Assembly (NCBI GenBank): GCA_001799695.1
Contig: MGTY01000095.1
Coordinates: forward strand, 1 to 64,000
Length of the DNA: 64,000 bases
Direction of reading: 5' to 3'
From: Elusimicrobia bacterium GWA2_69_24
GTDB lineage: Bacteria > Elusimicrobiota > Elusimicrobia > UBA1565
Of this stretch, positions 42,825-50,830 are shown in pieces. A model generated the notes under the pieces. The model did not search any database. It was not told the origin of the DNA and worked only from the letters and a program-made list of their open reading frames with translations. The position numbers and the translations under genes are program-made. The first letter of the stretch is position 1; each line of letters opens with the position of its first letter.

Positions 42825-43792
42825 AAGACGAGCGCCTCTACGTCGGACTGCTCGGACTGGTCCTGCTGGCCGTCCTCCTGAAGGGCTCGCTCTTCACGGT
42901 GGCCGAGTGGGAGCAGGCGATCATCACGCGCTTCGGCCGGCCGGTCGGGTCCCCGGTCACCAAGGCGGGCCTGCATTTTCGGACCATGCCCTTCATCGAC
43001 ACGGTCCACCGGCTCGACAAGCGGATCCTGAACTGGGACGGGTTCCCGAACCAGATCCCCACCAAGGACAAGAAGTACATCTGGGTGGACGCCACCGCGC
43101 GGTGGCATATCACCGATCCCCTGCTCTTCATCCAGACCGTGCGCGACGAGGACGGAGCGCGCTCGCGCCTCGACGGCATCCTGGACTCGGTCACGCGGGA
43201 CGTCATCTCCAACAACAACCTGGTGGAAGCGGTGCGCAACTCCAACGCCATCATCGACGCGGTCGCGGAGAAGAAGAAGCTCGCCGAATCGGGCAAGCTG
43301 CCCGTCACCGAGGAAGAAGTCGTGAGCGAGGTCGAACCCATCACGGCCGGGCGCGAACGCCTGAGCGCGCAGATCATCGAGAAGGCCCGGGCCGGGCTCA
43401 AGGAGTTCGGCATCGAGATCATCGATGTGCAGCTGCGCCGCATCGCCTACGAGGCCTCGGTCGAGCGCAAGGCCTTCGAGCGCATGATCTCCGAGCGCCA
43501 GCGCATCGCGGAGCGCATCCGTTCGGTGGGCAAGGGCGAACACGCCAAGATCTACGGCAAGATCCAGAAGGACCTGCAGGGGATCGAGTCCGAGGCCTAC
43601 CGCACGGCCACCACCATCCGCGGCAAGGCGGAGTCCGAGGCCATCCGCATCTACGCGGGCTCCATGAACGCAGACCCCGAGTTCTACGAGTTCGTCCGGA
43701 CTTTGGACGCCTACAAGGTGGCGCTCCCCAACGACACCCGGATGATCCTCTCCACCGAGAGCAAGTTCCTCGAGGGCCTGAGAAAGCGCTGA
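42821..43792 (+). CDS. hflC: HflC, SPFH/band 7 membrane protein
   Basis: A 323-residue protein read from ATG 42821 (MKDERLYVGLLGLVLLAVLL), overlapping the hflK stop; the track's 527-codon ORF starts in a shadow frame. N-terminal span, band 7 domain (EWEQAIITRFGRP, GLHFRTMPFIDTVHRLDKRI), the HflC-like IEIIDVQLRRIAYEASVERKAFERM, and a C-terminal helix ending at a STESKFLEGLRKR tail. It forms the HflKC complex with the preceding product. A good hairpin terminator follows. Confidence 0.93.
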   Translation: MKDERLYVGLLGLVLLAVLLKGSLFTVAEWEQAIITRFGRPVGSPVTKAGLHFRTMPFIDTVHRLDKRILNWDGFPNQIPTKDKKYIWVDATARWHITDPLLFIQTVRDEDGARSRLDGILDSVTRDVISNNNLVEAVRNSNAIIDAVAEKKKLAESGKLPVTEEEVVSEVEPITAGRERLSAQIIEKARAGLKEFGIEIIDVQLRRIAYEASVERKAFERMISERQRIAERIRSVGKGEHAKIYGKIQKDLQGIESEAYRTATTIRGKAESEAIRIYAGSMNADPEFYEFVRTLDAYKVALPNDTRMILSTESKFLEGLRKR

Positions 43793-43823
43793 CGGATCGA
43801 GGAAATCCATTTCCGCGGTCAGC

Positions 43824-43862
43824 GGCCCCGGCTCCGGTCGTCCGGACCGGGGCATCGTTTTC
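43824..43862 (+). terminator. Terminator after hflC
   Basis: The stem GCCCCGGCTCCGG pairs with CCGGACCGGGGC around TCGT, followed by ATCGTTTT. Confidence 0.75.
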
Positions 43863-44010
43863 TGCCCCGCCGAATGCCCCATAATGGGACACGACTTGTT
43901 CGGCAACGGTACTGTCCTCTTAAAGAGTCAGCCTCCCCCGTCAAAAGGCAAGATAGTTGAATAAGTTGATGGCAGGCACCGCTACTGCACAGAGGCGGCG
44001 CTCTGGGAGA

Positions 44011-44991
44011 TTATTGGGAGGGGCTGGGGCGAAGGGACTCTATTAGCAGGCGCATTTCATCTATGGTGGCGGCGGCGCAGATGCGGCGGCGGAACTCGGC
44101 GGCGCCGGGCTTTCCCGCGACGTACCAGCAGGCGACCCGGCGCATGGGCCTGAGGGCGCGCTCGGAGCCTTGGATGCGCACCTCATGCTCCAGATGCTCG
44201 CCGAGGGCGGTGAGCCGGTCCTCCCAGGAGGGCGGCGCGGGGCGCGGGGCGCCGGAGAGTGCGGCCTCGGCTTCGCGGTAGAGCCAGGGGTTGCCCAACC
44301 CCCCCCGGCCGATCATGACGGCGTCGCAGCCGCTGACCTCCGTCAGGCGCCGGGCGTCCTCCCCGGTGTACACGTCCCCGTTGCCGAACACGGGGATGGA
44401 GACCGCGCGCTTGACCCGCCCGATGGCCTCGTAGTCCGCCTTGCCGGTGTAGCCCTGCTGGCGGGTGCGGCCGTGCACGCAGAGCGCGAGGATGCCCGAA
44501 TCCTGGGCGCGGCGGGCGATCTCCAGCGCTTCCCGGCCGCTCGCGTCCGTGAAGCCGATGCGCATCTTGACCGTGACCGGGATGCGCCGGACGGCGCGCA
44601 ATACGGCGCGGAAGATCTCCGAAGCCCGCTCGGGCTTGGTGAGCAGGGCCGCCCCGGCCCCGTCTTCGCCCTTGACCATCTTGGGGGCGGGGCAGCCCAG
44701 ATTGAGGTCGAGGAGCTCGAAGCCCATCGCCTCCACGCGGACGGAGGCCTCGGCCATCATGGCGGGGTCGCTGCCGATGAGCTGGGCGCCCAAGGGCCGG
44801 TCCTCGGGCAGGGAGCGCATGAGCTCCAGGGTCTTGCGGTTGGTGCGCACGAGCGCCGTGGCGGAGACCATCTCCAGGAAGGCGAAGCCCATGCCGCGCG
44901 GGCGCGCGACTAGGCGGAAGGCGAGGTCCGTACAGCCCGCCATGGGGGATTGCAGCACCCGGGTGTCGAGGGTGAGCGTTCCGATTCGCAT
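44011..44991 (-). CDS. dusB: tRNA-dihydrouridine synthase (DusB-type)
   Basis: About 326 residues; read from ATG 44991 because TAAACT lies 6 bases before it (the track uses ATG 44997). A TIM-barrel FMN enzyme that reduces uridines in the tRNA D loop. Signatures: QSPMAGCTDLAFRLVAR, active-site Cys in DLNLGCPAPKMVKGEDGAGAALL, VTVKMRIGF, CVHGRTRQQGY, FGNGDVYTGEDA and GRGGLGNPW. A small insertion (EDGAG) follows the catalytic Cys compared with the usual NGAGSAL. The C-terminal helical domain is present. Not in an obvious operon. Confidence 0.92.
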   Translation of the reverse strand: MRIGTLTLDTRVLQSPMAGCTDLAFRLVARPRGMGFAFLEMVSATALVRTNRKTLELMRSLPEDRPLGAQLIGSDPAMMAEASVRVEAMGFELLDLNLGCPAPKMVKGEDGAGAALLTKPERASEIFRAVLRAVRRIPVTVKMRIGFTDASGREALEIARRAQDSGILALCVHGRTRQQGYTGKADYEAIGRVKRAVSIPVFGNGDVYTGEDARRLTEVSGCDAVMIGRGGLGNPWLYREAEAALSGAPRPAPPSWEDRLTALGEHLEHEVRIQGSERALRPMRRVACWYVAGKPGAAEFRRRICAAATIDEMRLLIESLRPSPSQ

Positions 44992-44997
44992 CGCCAT

Positions 44998-45003
44998 AGT
45001 TTA
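44998..45003 (-). promoter_or_regulatory. Putative -10 box of dusB (leaderless)
   Basis: Minus-strand TAAACT, 6 bases before ATG 44991; no ribosome binding site. Confidence 0.35.
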
Positions 45004-45065
45004 CACATATCCCCGATCCTCGGCTAAACGATAAATAGGCTCACCATACGACACCGCGACCCCCT

Positions 45066-45370
45066 TCGGGGCCGTCGGAATCTCCCGGGGCGATGACGAC
45101 GCAGCTGGCGGGCTGTTTTTAGCGGCGGCACAACGGGGCAACTGTGCCCGGGCACAGTTATCCCGGCTGGAGCCGACATCCAACCTCAGGTGTCCGGGAC
45201 TAATCCAGGCAAGGCGTCGAGATCTTTGATCAACTTGCTTCGGTGGGCCAGCTCCGTCAGCAGCGGCAAGCCGGCGAACGAGGTACTCTATTTCTCGCCC
45301 GGCGGGGATAGCCTTGCCTGCGGATTCGGGCGGCGCCGCAGGCGGCGTCACGAGTGTGCCCGGGCACAGC
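45066..45370 (-). mobile_element. Internally deleted insertion-sequence remnant
   Basis: The piece 45070-45165 matches, inverted, the IS-end-like sequence at 367-441, including the palindrome AACTGTGCCCGGGCACAGTT (45140-45159). A shorter version of the palindrome (TGTGCCCGGGCACA) stands at the other side (45355-45368). Between them lies a possible N-terminal transposase fragment. The arrangement resembles a relic that kept both ends but lost its middle. Confidence 0.45.
45186..45287 (-). pseudogene. Possible N-terminal transposase fragment
   Basis: A stop-bounded 33-codon minus-strand stretch reading TSFAGLPLLTELAHRSKLIK, then DLDALPGL. It resembles the start region of IS1380-type transposases (AGL-LL-EL pattern), followed by a stop codon. 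Weak evidence on its own; supported by the flanking IS-end-like repeats. Confidence 0.3.
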
Positions 45371-45404
45371 TGCTTAGCCGAGGATCGGGGACATATGAAG
45401 GGCC

Positions 45405-45433
45405 TTGAAAGGGGGCTTCTTTTGGGTTAATCT
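45405..45433 (+). promoter_or_regulatory. Promoter of the pilT-like gene (leaderless)
   Basis: TTGAAA (45405-45410), exactly 17 bases, TAATCT (45428-45433), then 5 bases to ATG 45439. No ribosome binding site. Confidence 0.6.
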
Positions 45434-45438
45434 TCCCT

Positions 45439-46503
45439 ATGGCCCAAGCGACCGAAGTCGACCTCAAAGTGCTGCTGACCGACACCTGCAACCGGGGCGG
45501 GTCGGACCTCCACCTGCTCCACGGCTACCCCCCCATCCAGCGCGTCGCCTGCGACGTCGTCCCGATGCCGGGCCAACCCACTCTCACGACGGATACCATT
45601 TGGAAGCTCGTGTCGGAGCACTTCGAGGATTACCACAAGGAGACCTTCAAGAAGGAGTGCCGCGTGAACATCTCCTTCACCGTGGACGGCGTGGGACGCT
45701 TCCGGATGAACGTGGCCAAGGCCCAGGGCACGGTCAGCGCCGCCATCCGGGCCATCCCCAACAAGATCTATCCCCTCTCGGCGCTCGGCCTGCCGCCCAT
45801 CGTCGGGACCCTCACCCAGAAGCGCAAGGGCATCATCTTCATCACCGGAGCGACCGGCTCGGGCAAGAGCACGACCATGGCCGCCATGATGGACCACATC
45901 AACAAGGTCGGCGATCCGGGGAAGATCGTGACCATCGAAGACCCCATCGAGTCCCTTTTCGCCCCCCACAACTGCTTCTTCCTGCAGCGCGAGATCGGGG
46001 TGGACACCCCCACCTTCGAGATGGGCATCCAGGACGCCCTGCGCCAGGACCCGGACATCCTCTGCATCGGGGAGCTCCGCTCGGCGGAGTCCATCACCGC
46101 CGCCCTGACCGCGGCGGAGACCGGGCACCTGGTGCTCACGACCCTGCACACCCCCGACGCGGCCAAGACCGCCCAGCGCATCATCAGCATGTTCCCGGGG
46201 GACGAGCAGGAGACCGTGCGGGACCTGCTCTGCACGACGCTGGAGGCGGTCATCAGCCAGGACCTGCTCCCGCGCGCGGACAAGAAGGGGATGGTCCTCG
46301 CCATCGAGGTGCTGCTGGCCACGCCCGCGGTGCGCCAGCTCCTCAAGAAAGGGGACCTCTCCCAGGTCTACGACATCCTGCAGACCGGCACGAGCCTGGG
46401 GATGATCTCGAAGGACGCCTCCATCAAGTCCCTGTTCCAGCGCCAGGTCATCACGCGCGAGACCGCGCTGTCCGCGATGCGCAACCCGCAGCTCATCTCC
46501 TGA
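45439..46503 (+). CDS. PilT/PilU-type pilus retraction ATPase
   Basis: A 354-residue secretion ATPase. The N-terminal PAS-like domain begins VLLTDTCNRGGSDLHL, typical of PilT. Walker A is GATGSGKSTT, the Asp box is TIEDPIE, Walker B is DPDILCIGELRSAES (PilT usually has VGEMRD) and the His box is TGHLVLTTLHTPDA. Such ATPases depolymerise type IV pili for twitching or DNA uptake. No pilus structural genes are adjacent. The C-terminus (RNPQLIS) resembles PilU-like proteins more than the AIRLIE-containing PilT tail. Substrate pilus encoded elsewhere. Confidence 0.9.
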   Translation: MAQATEVDLKVLLTDTCNRGGSDLHLLHGYPPIQRVACDVVPMPGQPTLTTDTIWKLVSEHFEDYHKETFKKECRVNISFTVDGVGRFRMNVAKAQGTVSAAIRAIPNKIYPLSALGLPPIVGTLTQKRKGIIFITGATGSGKSTTMAAMMDHINKVGDPGKIVTIEDPIESLFAPHNCFFLQREIGVDTPTFEMGIQDALRQDPDILCIGELRSAESITAALTAAETGHLVLTTLHTPDAAKTAQRIISMFPGDEQETVRDLLCTTLEAVISQDLLPRADKKGMVLAIEVLLATPAVRQLLKKGDLSQVYDILQTGTSLGMISKDASIKSLFQRQVITRETALSAMRNPQLIS

Positions 46504-46512
46504 CGCGTGGGC

Positions 46513-47595
46513 ATGCGGCCTAAGACCTCCCTGCTCGCCGCGCTCGGCCTGGCCGCTTGCGCCTGGGGCGAGCTCCGCGCCGGCAACGTCACCCACTGCC
46601 CGCAGGGCGCCCGCCCCGCCCGGACGGTCAACCCGATCCAGCCGTGGGCCTGCATCCTGTCCGACGAGCGTTACCAGGACGGGATCGACTGTCCGGCCGG
46701 CAGCCGCTCGATCACCACCTCCAACGCCCAGGACCCCTTCAAGTGCGCGGTGGACGGCCTCACCTTGACCCCGCCCCGGGGCATCTGCCCCCCCGGAGAG
46801 CAGCCCATCCCCTCGACCGACCCGGGAAGGGCCTTCGATTGCGAACGCGTGGGGAAGGGCTTCTCCAGCGGGCCGCGCTGCCCGCGCGGGACCCGCCCCC
46901 TGCCGACGCCGGGGGCCCTGCAGGCCTTCAAGTGCGTGGCCGGGGAGGGGACCCGAGACGCCAGCCCCATGCTCCAGCCCCGCTTCGACCAGCCCAAGAT
47001 CAAGACCGGAGGCGACGCTGCGAAGCCCCCCCCACGCAAGAAGACGGCCCCCCGGGGCGAATGCCCGGAGGGCACCACCAAGATCCTGACGGAGAACCCG
47101 TTCGAACCCGTGCAGTGCCTCTCCTCCGACTCCACCAAGCGCCTGAAGCGCTTGCGCTATCGCAGCTTCAAGGTCCAAGGCCAGCTGAGCTTCCAGTATC
47201 CGGACGGCTGGCACCTGACCGACGCCTGGAAGGACGAGCAGCCCTCGATCTACATCATGCTCGACACGGAACGGGACGGCAAGCCCGTCAGCCTATCCAT
47301 AAACCGGCACATGCGCAAGGACGCCGACTTCGCCGACCTCGAGACCCGCATCTGGCGGGAGCAGGACTGGCACGGCTTCAAGCGGGTGGGGAAGACCGAG
47401 GTGTCCGGGCGCTCCGCCACGCTCCTGTCGGTCAAGGGCGAGTCCGACCTGGTCTTCGTCCCCATCGTGAACGGCTACCTCGCCATCGCCTTCAGTTCCC
47501 CCACGGACCTCTATGAGGTCTACTCCCCGGCCTTCCGCCGCCTGCTGGACACGCTCAACCTCGTCGAGAACGACGAGCCGGTGACCACTCCATAA
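46513..47595 (+). CDS. Secreted protein with five 19-residue CPxG repeats and a PsbP-like domain
   Basis: About 360 residues from ATG 46513 (GTG 46507 is also possible). A signal peptide (SLLAALGLAACAWGELRA) is followed by five modules, each exactly 19 residues from first to last Cys: CPQG...WAC, CPAG...FKC, CPPG...FDC, CPRG...FKC, CPEG...VQC. The consensus is CPxGxxxxxTxxPxxxFxC. Each module could close one disulphide. A Lys/Pro-rich hinge separates module 4 from 5. The C-terminal 150 residues (LSFQYPDGWHL) resemble PsbP/DUF1795 domains. It follows pilT by 9 bases. I know no named family for the repeat. Confidence 0.7.
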   Translation: MRPKTSLLAALGLAACAWGELRAGNVTHCPQGARPARTVNPIQPWACILSDERYQDGIDCPAGSRSITTSNAQDPFKCAVDGLTLTPPRGICPPGEQPIPSTDPGRAFDCERVGKGFSSGPRCPRGTRPLPTPGALQAFKCVAGEGTRDASPMLQPRFDQPKIKTGGDAAKPPPRKKTAPRGECPEGTTKILTENPFEPVQCLSSDSTKRLKRLRYRSFKVQGQLSFQYPDGWHLTDAWKDEQPSIYIMLDTERDGKPVSLSINRHMRKDADFADLETRIWREQDWHGFKRVGKTEVSGRSATLLSVKGESDLVFVPIVNGYLAIAFSSPTDLYEVYSPAFRRLLDTLNLVENDEPVTTP

Positions 47596-47681
47596 GGCCC
47601 ACGCCCGCGAGGGCCGTTTGCCCGCCGCGGCGGGGACTTCCGGCCCAGGGGCCGACCCCGGATCCCGGGCATCCTTCGGAT

Positions 47682-49637
47682 ATGCGCTCCACGGTCTCCG
47701 CCCTGATAGCGGCCTCCCTGCTGTGGGTGAACGGTCCCCTGCCGGCCTGGGGCAGCGTCGTCGTCCGGAACGCGGCTCCGGCGGCCGTCGGCAGCATCTC
47801 GGGAGCCCAGGCCGGTGCGCTGGCCGTCCTGCAGGGGCCGCTCGCCCCGGACCTCACCCCCGGCGCCGGCTCCGGGATCCTCTCCGCGGGATCCGGGTCC
47901 GTGCTGCTCAGCCCCGCGGCGCCCGCATGGACCCCGGGCTCGCCCCGCTCCGCCGCCGCCCCTCGCGCGGCCCTGGCTGCGCCGTCCGCCGCCGCGACGC
48001 CCGCCCTCCCCGTCTCCCGCCGCTCCCGGACCGCCGTGGCCCCGGAGACCGCGCCCGAGGCGGGCCGCGAGGAGCCGGGGGGGGCGGTGACCTCGGGCGC
48101 CGCGGGGGCGTCACTGCACCGCTTCGAGAAGTCCCGGGAGACCAAGGAGACGCGCGGCCCCTGCCGCTATGGACCGGCAGCGACCGTGCAAGAGGATGTT
48201 CTCCGTACGCACGGCCGCAGCGAGGACCCGGCCGTCGAGTCCTCCCGGCTGGGGACCCTGTTCGACGGGAACACGGTGCGCAAGTTGGAGGAAGGGACTC
48301 CCGTCGAGACCGCGCCCGAGACCGGCGCCCTCCGCAAGACCGCGCTTAGGCTGGTCGCGGGCAAGGACGTCGCCGGCCGCGCCGCCGCGACAGCCCCGAC
48401 CCAGCCGGGCACGAAGGAAGACCAAGGGAAGCTTCCCGGCTCGTACTACCTCTACCTGGTGGGACAGATCCTCTACGCCCTGGGACAGGAAGCATCGACC
48501 CTCATCGCCCCCCTCTACGCCTACGCCCAGCAGGGGCTCGCCTTCGCCGTGGCGGGCCAGGTGGTGGACCTGGTCTCCATCATCCCCGGGAGCATGCTGG
48601 GGGGCTGGCTGGTGAAGAAGTTCGGGTCCAAGAAGGTGTACCTGGCCGCCAACCTCGTGCATGCCGTCTCCTTCCTCTCCGTGCCCCTGGCCTTCCTGGC
48701 GACGGGGTCTTTCTCGACCGTGCACTTCATGGTCTTCAAGGTCCTCTCGGGCCTCATCTACGGGACCCTGCGGGGAGTCGCCGAGAAGGAGATCGCGCCG
48801 CGGATCGTCGGGCAGGAGAATATGGACCGCCTCAAGAAGGCGGGCTCCATGTTCTACGCCGCCTTCGAGGTCGCCGAGCTCACGGCGGCCATCGTGACCA
48901 CGGCCCTCATCGCCTCCATGGGCCTCAACGGCTCCTCCCTGATCATGGGGCTGGTCATGCTGACCAGCGTCATCCCCATCTCCTTCATCAAGTTCCGCAG
49001 CCAGGGCCCGGTGGACGACTCCGACGGCGAGGCCGGCACCGAGAAGAAGCTGCCCCTGGCGCTGTACCTGCCTTTCATCTTCTCGGTCTGCGTCCACATC
49101 CTGCTCTACCAGTTCCTGGCCCCCTTCTTCGCCCTGGAGCTCTTCCACGCCGAAGCGCTCACCGCGCAGCTGATCGGCTTCTACACTTTCGGGAGCCTGG
49201 CCGTGGCCCTGCTCATGACCTACCTGCCCAAGCTCTCCGCGAAGCTCTCCGAGCGGGGCTGGTCCGCCGTGGGGATCCTCTCGGCCCTGGCGTTCCTCTG
49301 GGGCACCCTGGCCCTGCAGATCCCCGCGCTGACCCTGGGCCTGGCGGCCGTCCTGGGAGTCGGCCTCACCGGCATGCAGATCCAGTGGCGGGCGGTCTAT
49401 CAGAAGCGCCTGGCGATGGAGGTCCAGCCCAACGTCTTCAAATGGCTGAGCATCGGAGGCATCCTCGCCGCGCTCATCCCCTCCGCCGTGATCCAGGCCG
49501 GGATGCTCCTCTCGGTACCCATGCCCTTCCTGCTGACCTTGGTCGCCGCGGGCCTGACCGCCGCGGCGCTGGGCGTGCCCCTGGCGCTCAAGCTGTGGCA
49601 GCGCCTGCGCGGGACCAAGGACCGGAAACCTGCGTAA
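47682..49637 (+). CDS. MFS transporter with signal-peptide-like N-terminal extension
   Basis: A 651-residue protein. Residues 1-27 resemble a cleavable signal (VSALIAASLLWVNGPLPAWG). About 28-240 are Ala/Pro/Ser-rich with no predicted fold. From about 250 on there is a 10-12 span major facilitator domain (YLYLVGQILYALGQEAS, GGWLVKKFGSKKVYLAANLVH, ALYLPFIFSVCVHILLYQF, LLSVPMPFLLTLVAAGL). The GGWLVKKFGSKKV loop equals the MFS A-motif. Substrate unknown. MFS proteins do not normally have long exported N-termini; the same layout occurs in the PPK2 and LonB-like proteins here. No ribosome binding site is clear. Confidence 0.8.
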   Translation: MRSTVSALIAASLLWVNGPLPAWGSVVVRNAAPAAVGSISGAQAGALAVLQGPLAPDLTPGAGSGILSAGSGSVLLSPAAPAWTPGSPRSAAAPRAALAAPSAAATPALPVSRRSRTAVAPETAPEAGREEPGGAVTSGAAGASLHRFEKSRETKETRGPCRYGPAATVQEDVLRTHGRSEDPAVESSRLGTLFDGNTVRKLEEGTPVETAPETGALRKTALRLVAGKDVAGRAAATAPTQPGTKEDQGKLPGSYYLYLVGQILYALGQEASTLIAPLYAYAQQGLAFAVAGQVVDLVSIIPGSMLGGWLVKKFGSKKVYLAANLVHAVSFLSVPLAFLATGSFSTVHFMVFKVLSGLIYGTLRGVAEKEIAPRIVGQENMDRLKKAGSMFYAAFEVAELTAAIVTTALIASMGLNGSSLIMGLVMLTSVIPISFIKFRSQGPVDDSDGEAGTEKKLPLALYLPFIFSVCVHILLYQFLAPFFALELFHAEALTAQLIGFYTFGSLAVALLMTYLPKLSAKLSERGWSAVGILSALAFLWGTLALQIPALTLGLAAVLGVGLTGMQIQWRAVYQKRLAMEVQPNVFKWLSIGGILAALIPSAVIQAGMLLSVPMPFLLTLVAAGLTAAALGVPLALKLWQRLRGTKDRKPA

Positions 49638-49642
49638 TTTAG

Positions 49643-49648
49643 TACCTT
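49643..49648 (+). promoter_or_regulatory. Putative -10 box (leaderless lipoprotein gene)
   Basis: TACCTT, 6 bases before GTG 49655; no ribosome binding site. Confidence 0.35.
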
Positions 49649-49654
49649 GGCGTC

Positions 49655-50188
49655 GTGAGCGGAATCCTCCGCCGGGCGCTGCTGCCGCTGGCGGCCGCGG
49701 CCCTGGCCGCCTGCCAGGCCAGCCTCCCCTACCAGGGACACCCCAAGTTCTCCTTCGAATATCCGGAGGGCTGGGCGGGGCCCAGCGCCATCGACGACGG
49801 AGTCCGCTTCCAGACCCCCGACGGCGCCGTCTGCCTCGAGGCCGCCTATCATCCGGCGGGCACCAAGGCCTACCGGACCCCGGGCGACTTCAGGCGGACC
49901 ATGCGGGAGCAGGGGACGACCGCCGACAGCCACATCATCGAAGAAGTGAAGCTCGCCACCGGGACGGCCTATCAGGTCCTCTTCACGACGCATGAATACG
50001 ATCCGCGCTATCTGCTCGGGGCCAAGAAGGAGGTCCTCACCACCGCCCTGCTCATGGCTCCGGACCGCGACGGGATCTTCGTCATGCGCCTCCAGGCGCC
50101 GCGGCGGACCTTCGGACGCGTCCTGCGGCACTGGCGTCACGCGCTGAAGACCCTCGCACTCGAGCCGCCCGCCCTGGCGACCCCCTGA
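49655..50188 (+). CDS. Lipoprotein with PsbP-like domain
   Basis: A 177-residue protein from GTG 49655. Lipobox LAAC at residues 17-20 after a hydrophobic stretch (LLPLAAAALAAC), so it is probably lipidated on that Cys. The mature domain starts FSFEYPEGWAGPS, the same F-x-Y-P-x-G-W opening as the proteins at 7210 and 46513, which suggests a paralogous PsbP-like set. No catalytic residues are obvious. The next gene starts 24 bases later with its own -10 box. Confidence 0.7.
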   Translation: MSGILRRALLPLAAAALAACQASLPYQGHPKFSFEYPEGWAGPSAIDDGVRFQTPDGAVCLEAAYHPAGTKAYRTPGDFRRTMREQGTTADSHIIEEVKLATGTAYQVLFTTHEYDPRYLLGAKKEVLTTALLMAPDRDGIFVMRLQAPRRTFGRVLRHWRHALKTLALEPPALATP

Positions 50189-50199
50189 CGGGAAAATGT

Positions 50200-50205
50200 T
50201 ATATT
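50200..50205 (+). promoter_or_regulatory. Putative -10 box (leaderless DUF502 gene)
   Basis: TATATT, 7 bases before ATG 50213; no ribosome binding site. Confidence 0.4.
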
Positions 50206-50212
50206 CATCGGA

Positions 50213-50830
50213 ATGGAAGAGTCGGCCGGGCTCGGACGCCGGATCAAGCGCTATCTCCTGACGGGCATCATCATCCTCGCGCCCATCAGCGTGACGCTGA
50301 TCCTCCTTCTGTGGTTCGTCTCCCTGGTGGACTACGTGGTGGGGCCCATCATCGTGGCCCTCATCGGCTACCGCATCCCCGGCCTCGGCCTCATCACCGC
50401 CTTCTTCGTGGTCTTCCTGACCGGGTTCCTGAGCACCAACATCCTGGGACGGCAGCTCCTGTTCGTGGTCGAGGAGCTCTTCCTGCACATCCCGGTCCTC
50501 AACTTCCTGTACCGGACCGCCAAGCAGATGACCGAGGCCTTCTCCTCCCGGGACAAGATGCCGTTCAAGAGCCTGGTGATGATCGAGCACCCGGGCCCCG
50601 GGGTGCGCAAGTTCGGGTTCCTGACCAACCACGTGCGTCTGGAGGCTGCGGGCGGCCCGGGAGAGGAAGTCGCGGTCGTCTATGTGCCCACCAACCACCT
50701 GTATCTCGGGGAGATCGTCCTGGTGCAGGCCGACAAGGTGACGGAGATGGGGCTGACGGGACCGGAAGGCATCCAGTTCTTCCTTTCCGCCGGGGCTTCC
50801 CTGCCCCGGGTCCTTACAAAGCGATGTTGA
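50213..50830 (+). CDS. DUF502 membrane protein
   Basis: A 205-residue DUF502 protein. Two spans (LLTGIIILAPISVTLILLLWF; ITAFFVVFLTGFLSTNILG) are followed by the conserved FLHIPVLNFLYRTAKQMTEAFS and MIEHPGPGVRKFGFLTN motifs, then the VYVPTNHLYLGEIVLV beta part. DUF502 proteins are widespread inner-membrane proteins of unknown role, related to the plant LCV/COV1 family. The 3' end overlaps the convergent barrel gene by 17 bases. Confidence 0.9.
   Translation: MEESAGLGRRIKRYLLTGIIILAPISVTLILLLWFVSLVDYVVGPIIVALIGYRIPGLGLITAFFVVFLTGFLSTNILGRQLLFVVEELFLHIPVLNFLYRTAKQMTEAFSSRDKMPFKSLVMIEHPGPGVRKFGFLTNHVRLEAAGGPGEEVAVVYVPTNHLYLGEIVLVQADKVTEMGLTGPEGIQFFLSAGASLPRVLTKRC

Noticed and set aside
45001-45351. 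116-codon minus-strand ORF as a gene
   Set aside because: It runs through the IS-end-like palindromes and has no recognisable features; the transposase-like fragment is in another frame.
47596-47615. GGCCC...GGGCC hairpin after the Cys-repeat gene as a terminator
   Set aside because: The stem has only 5 bp and is followed by GTTT; too weak to call.
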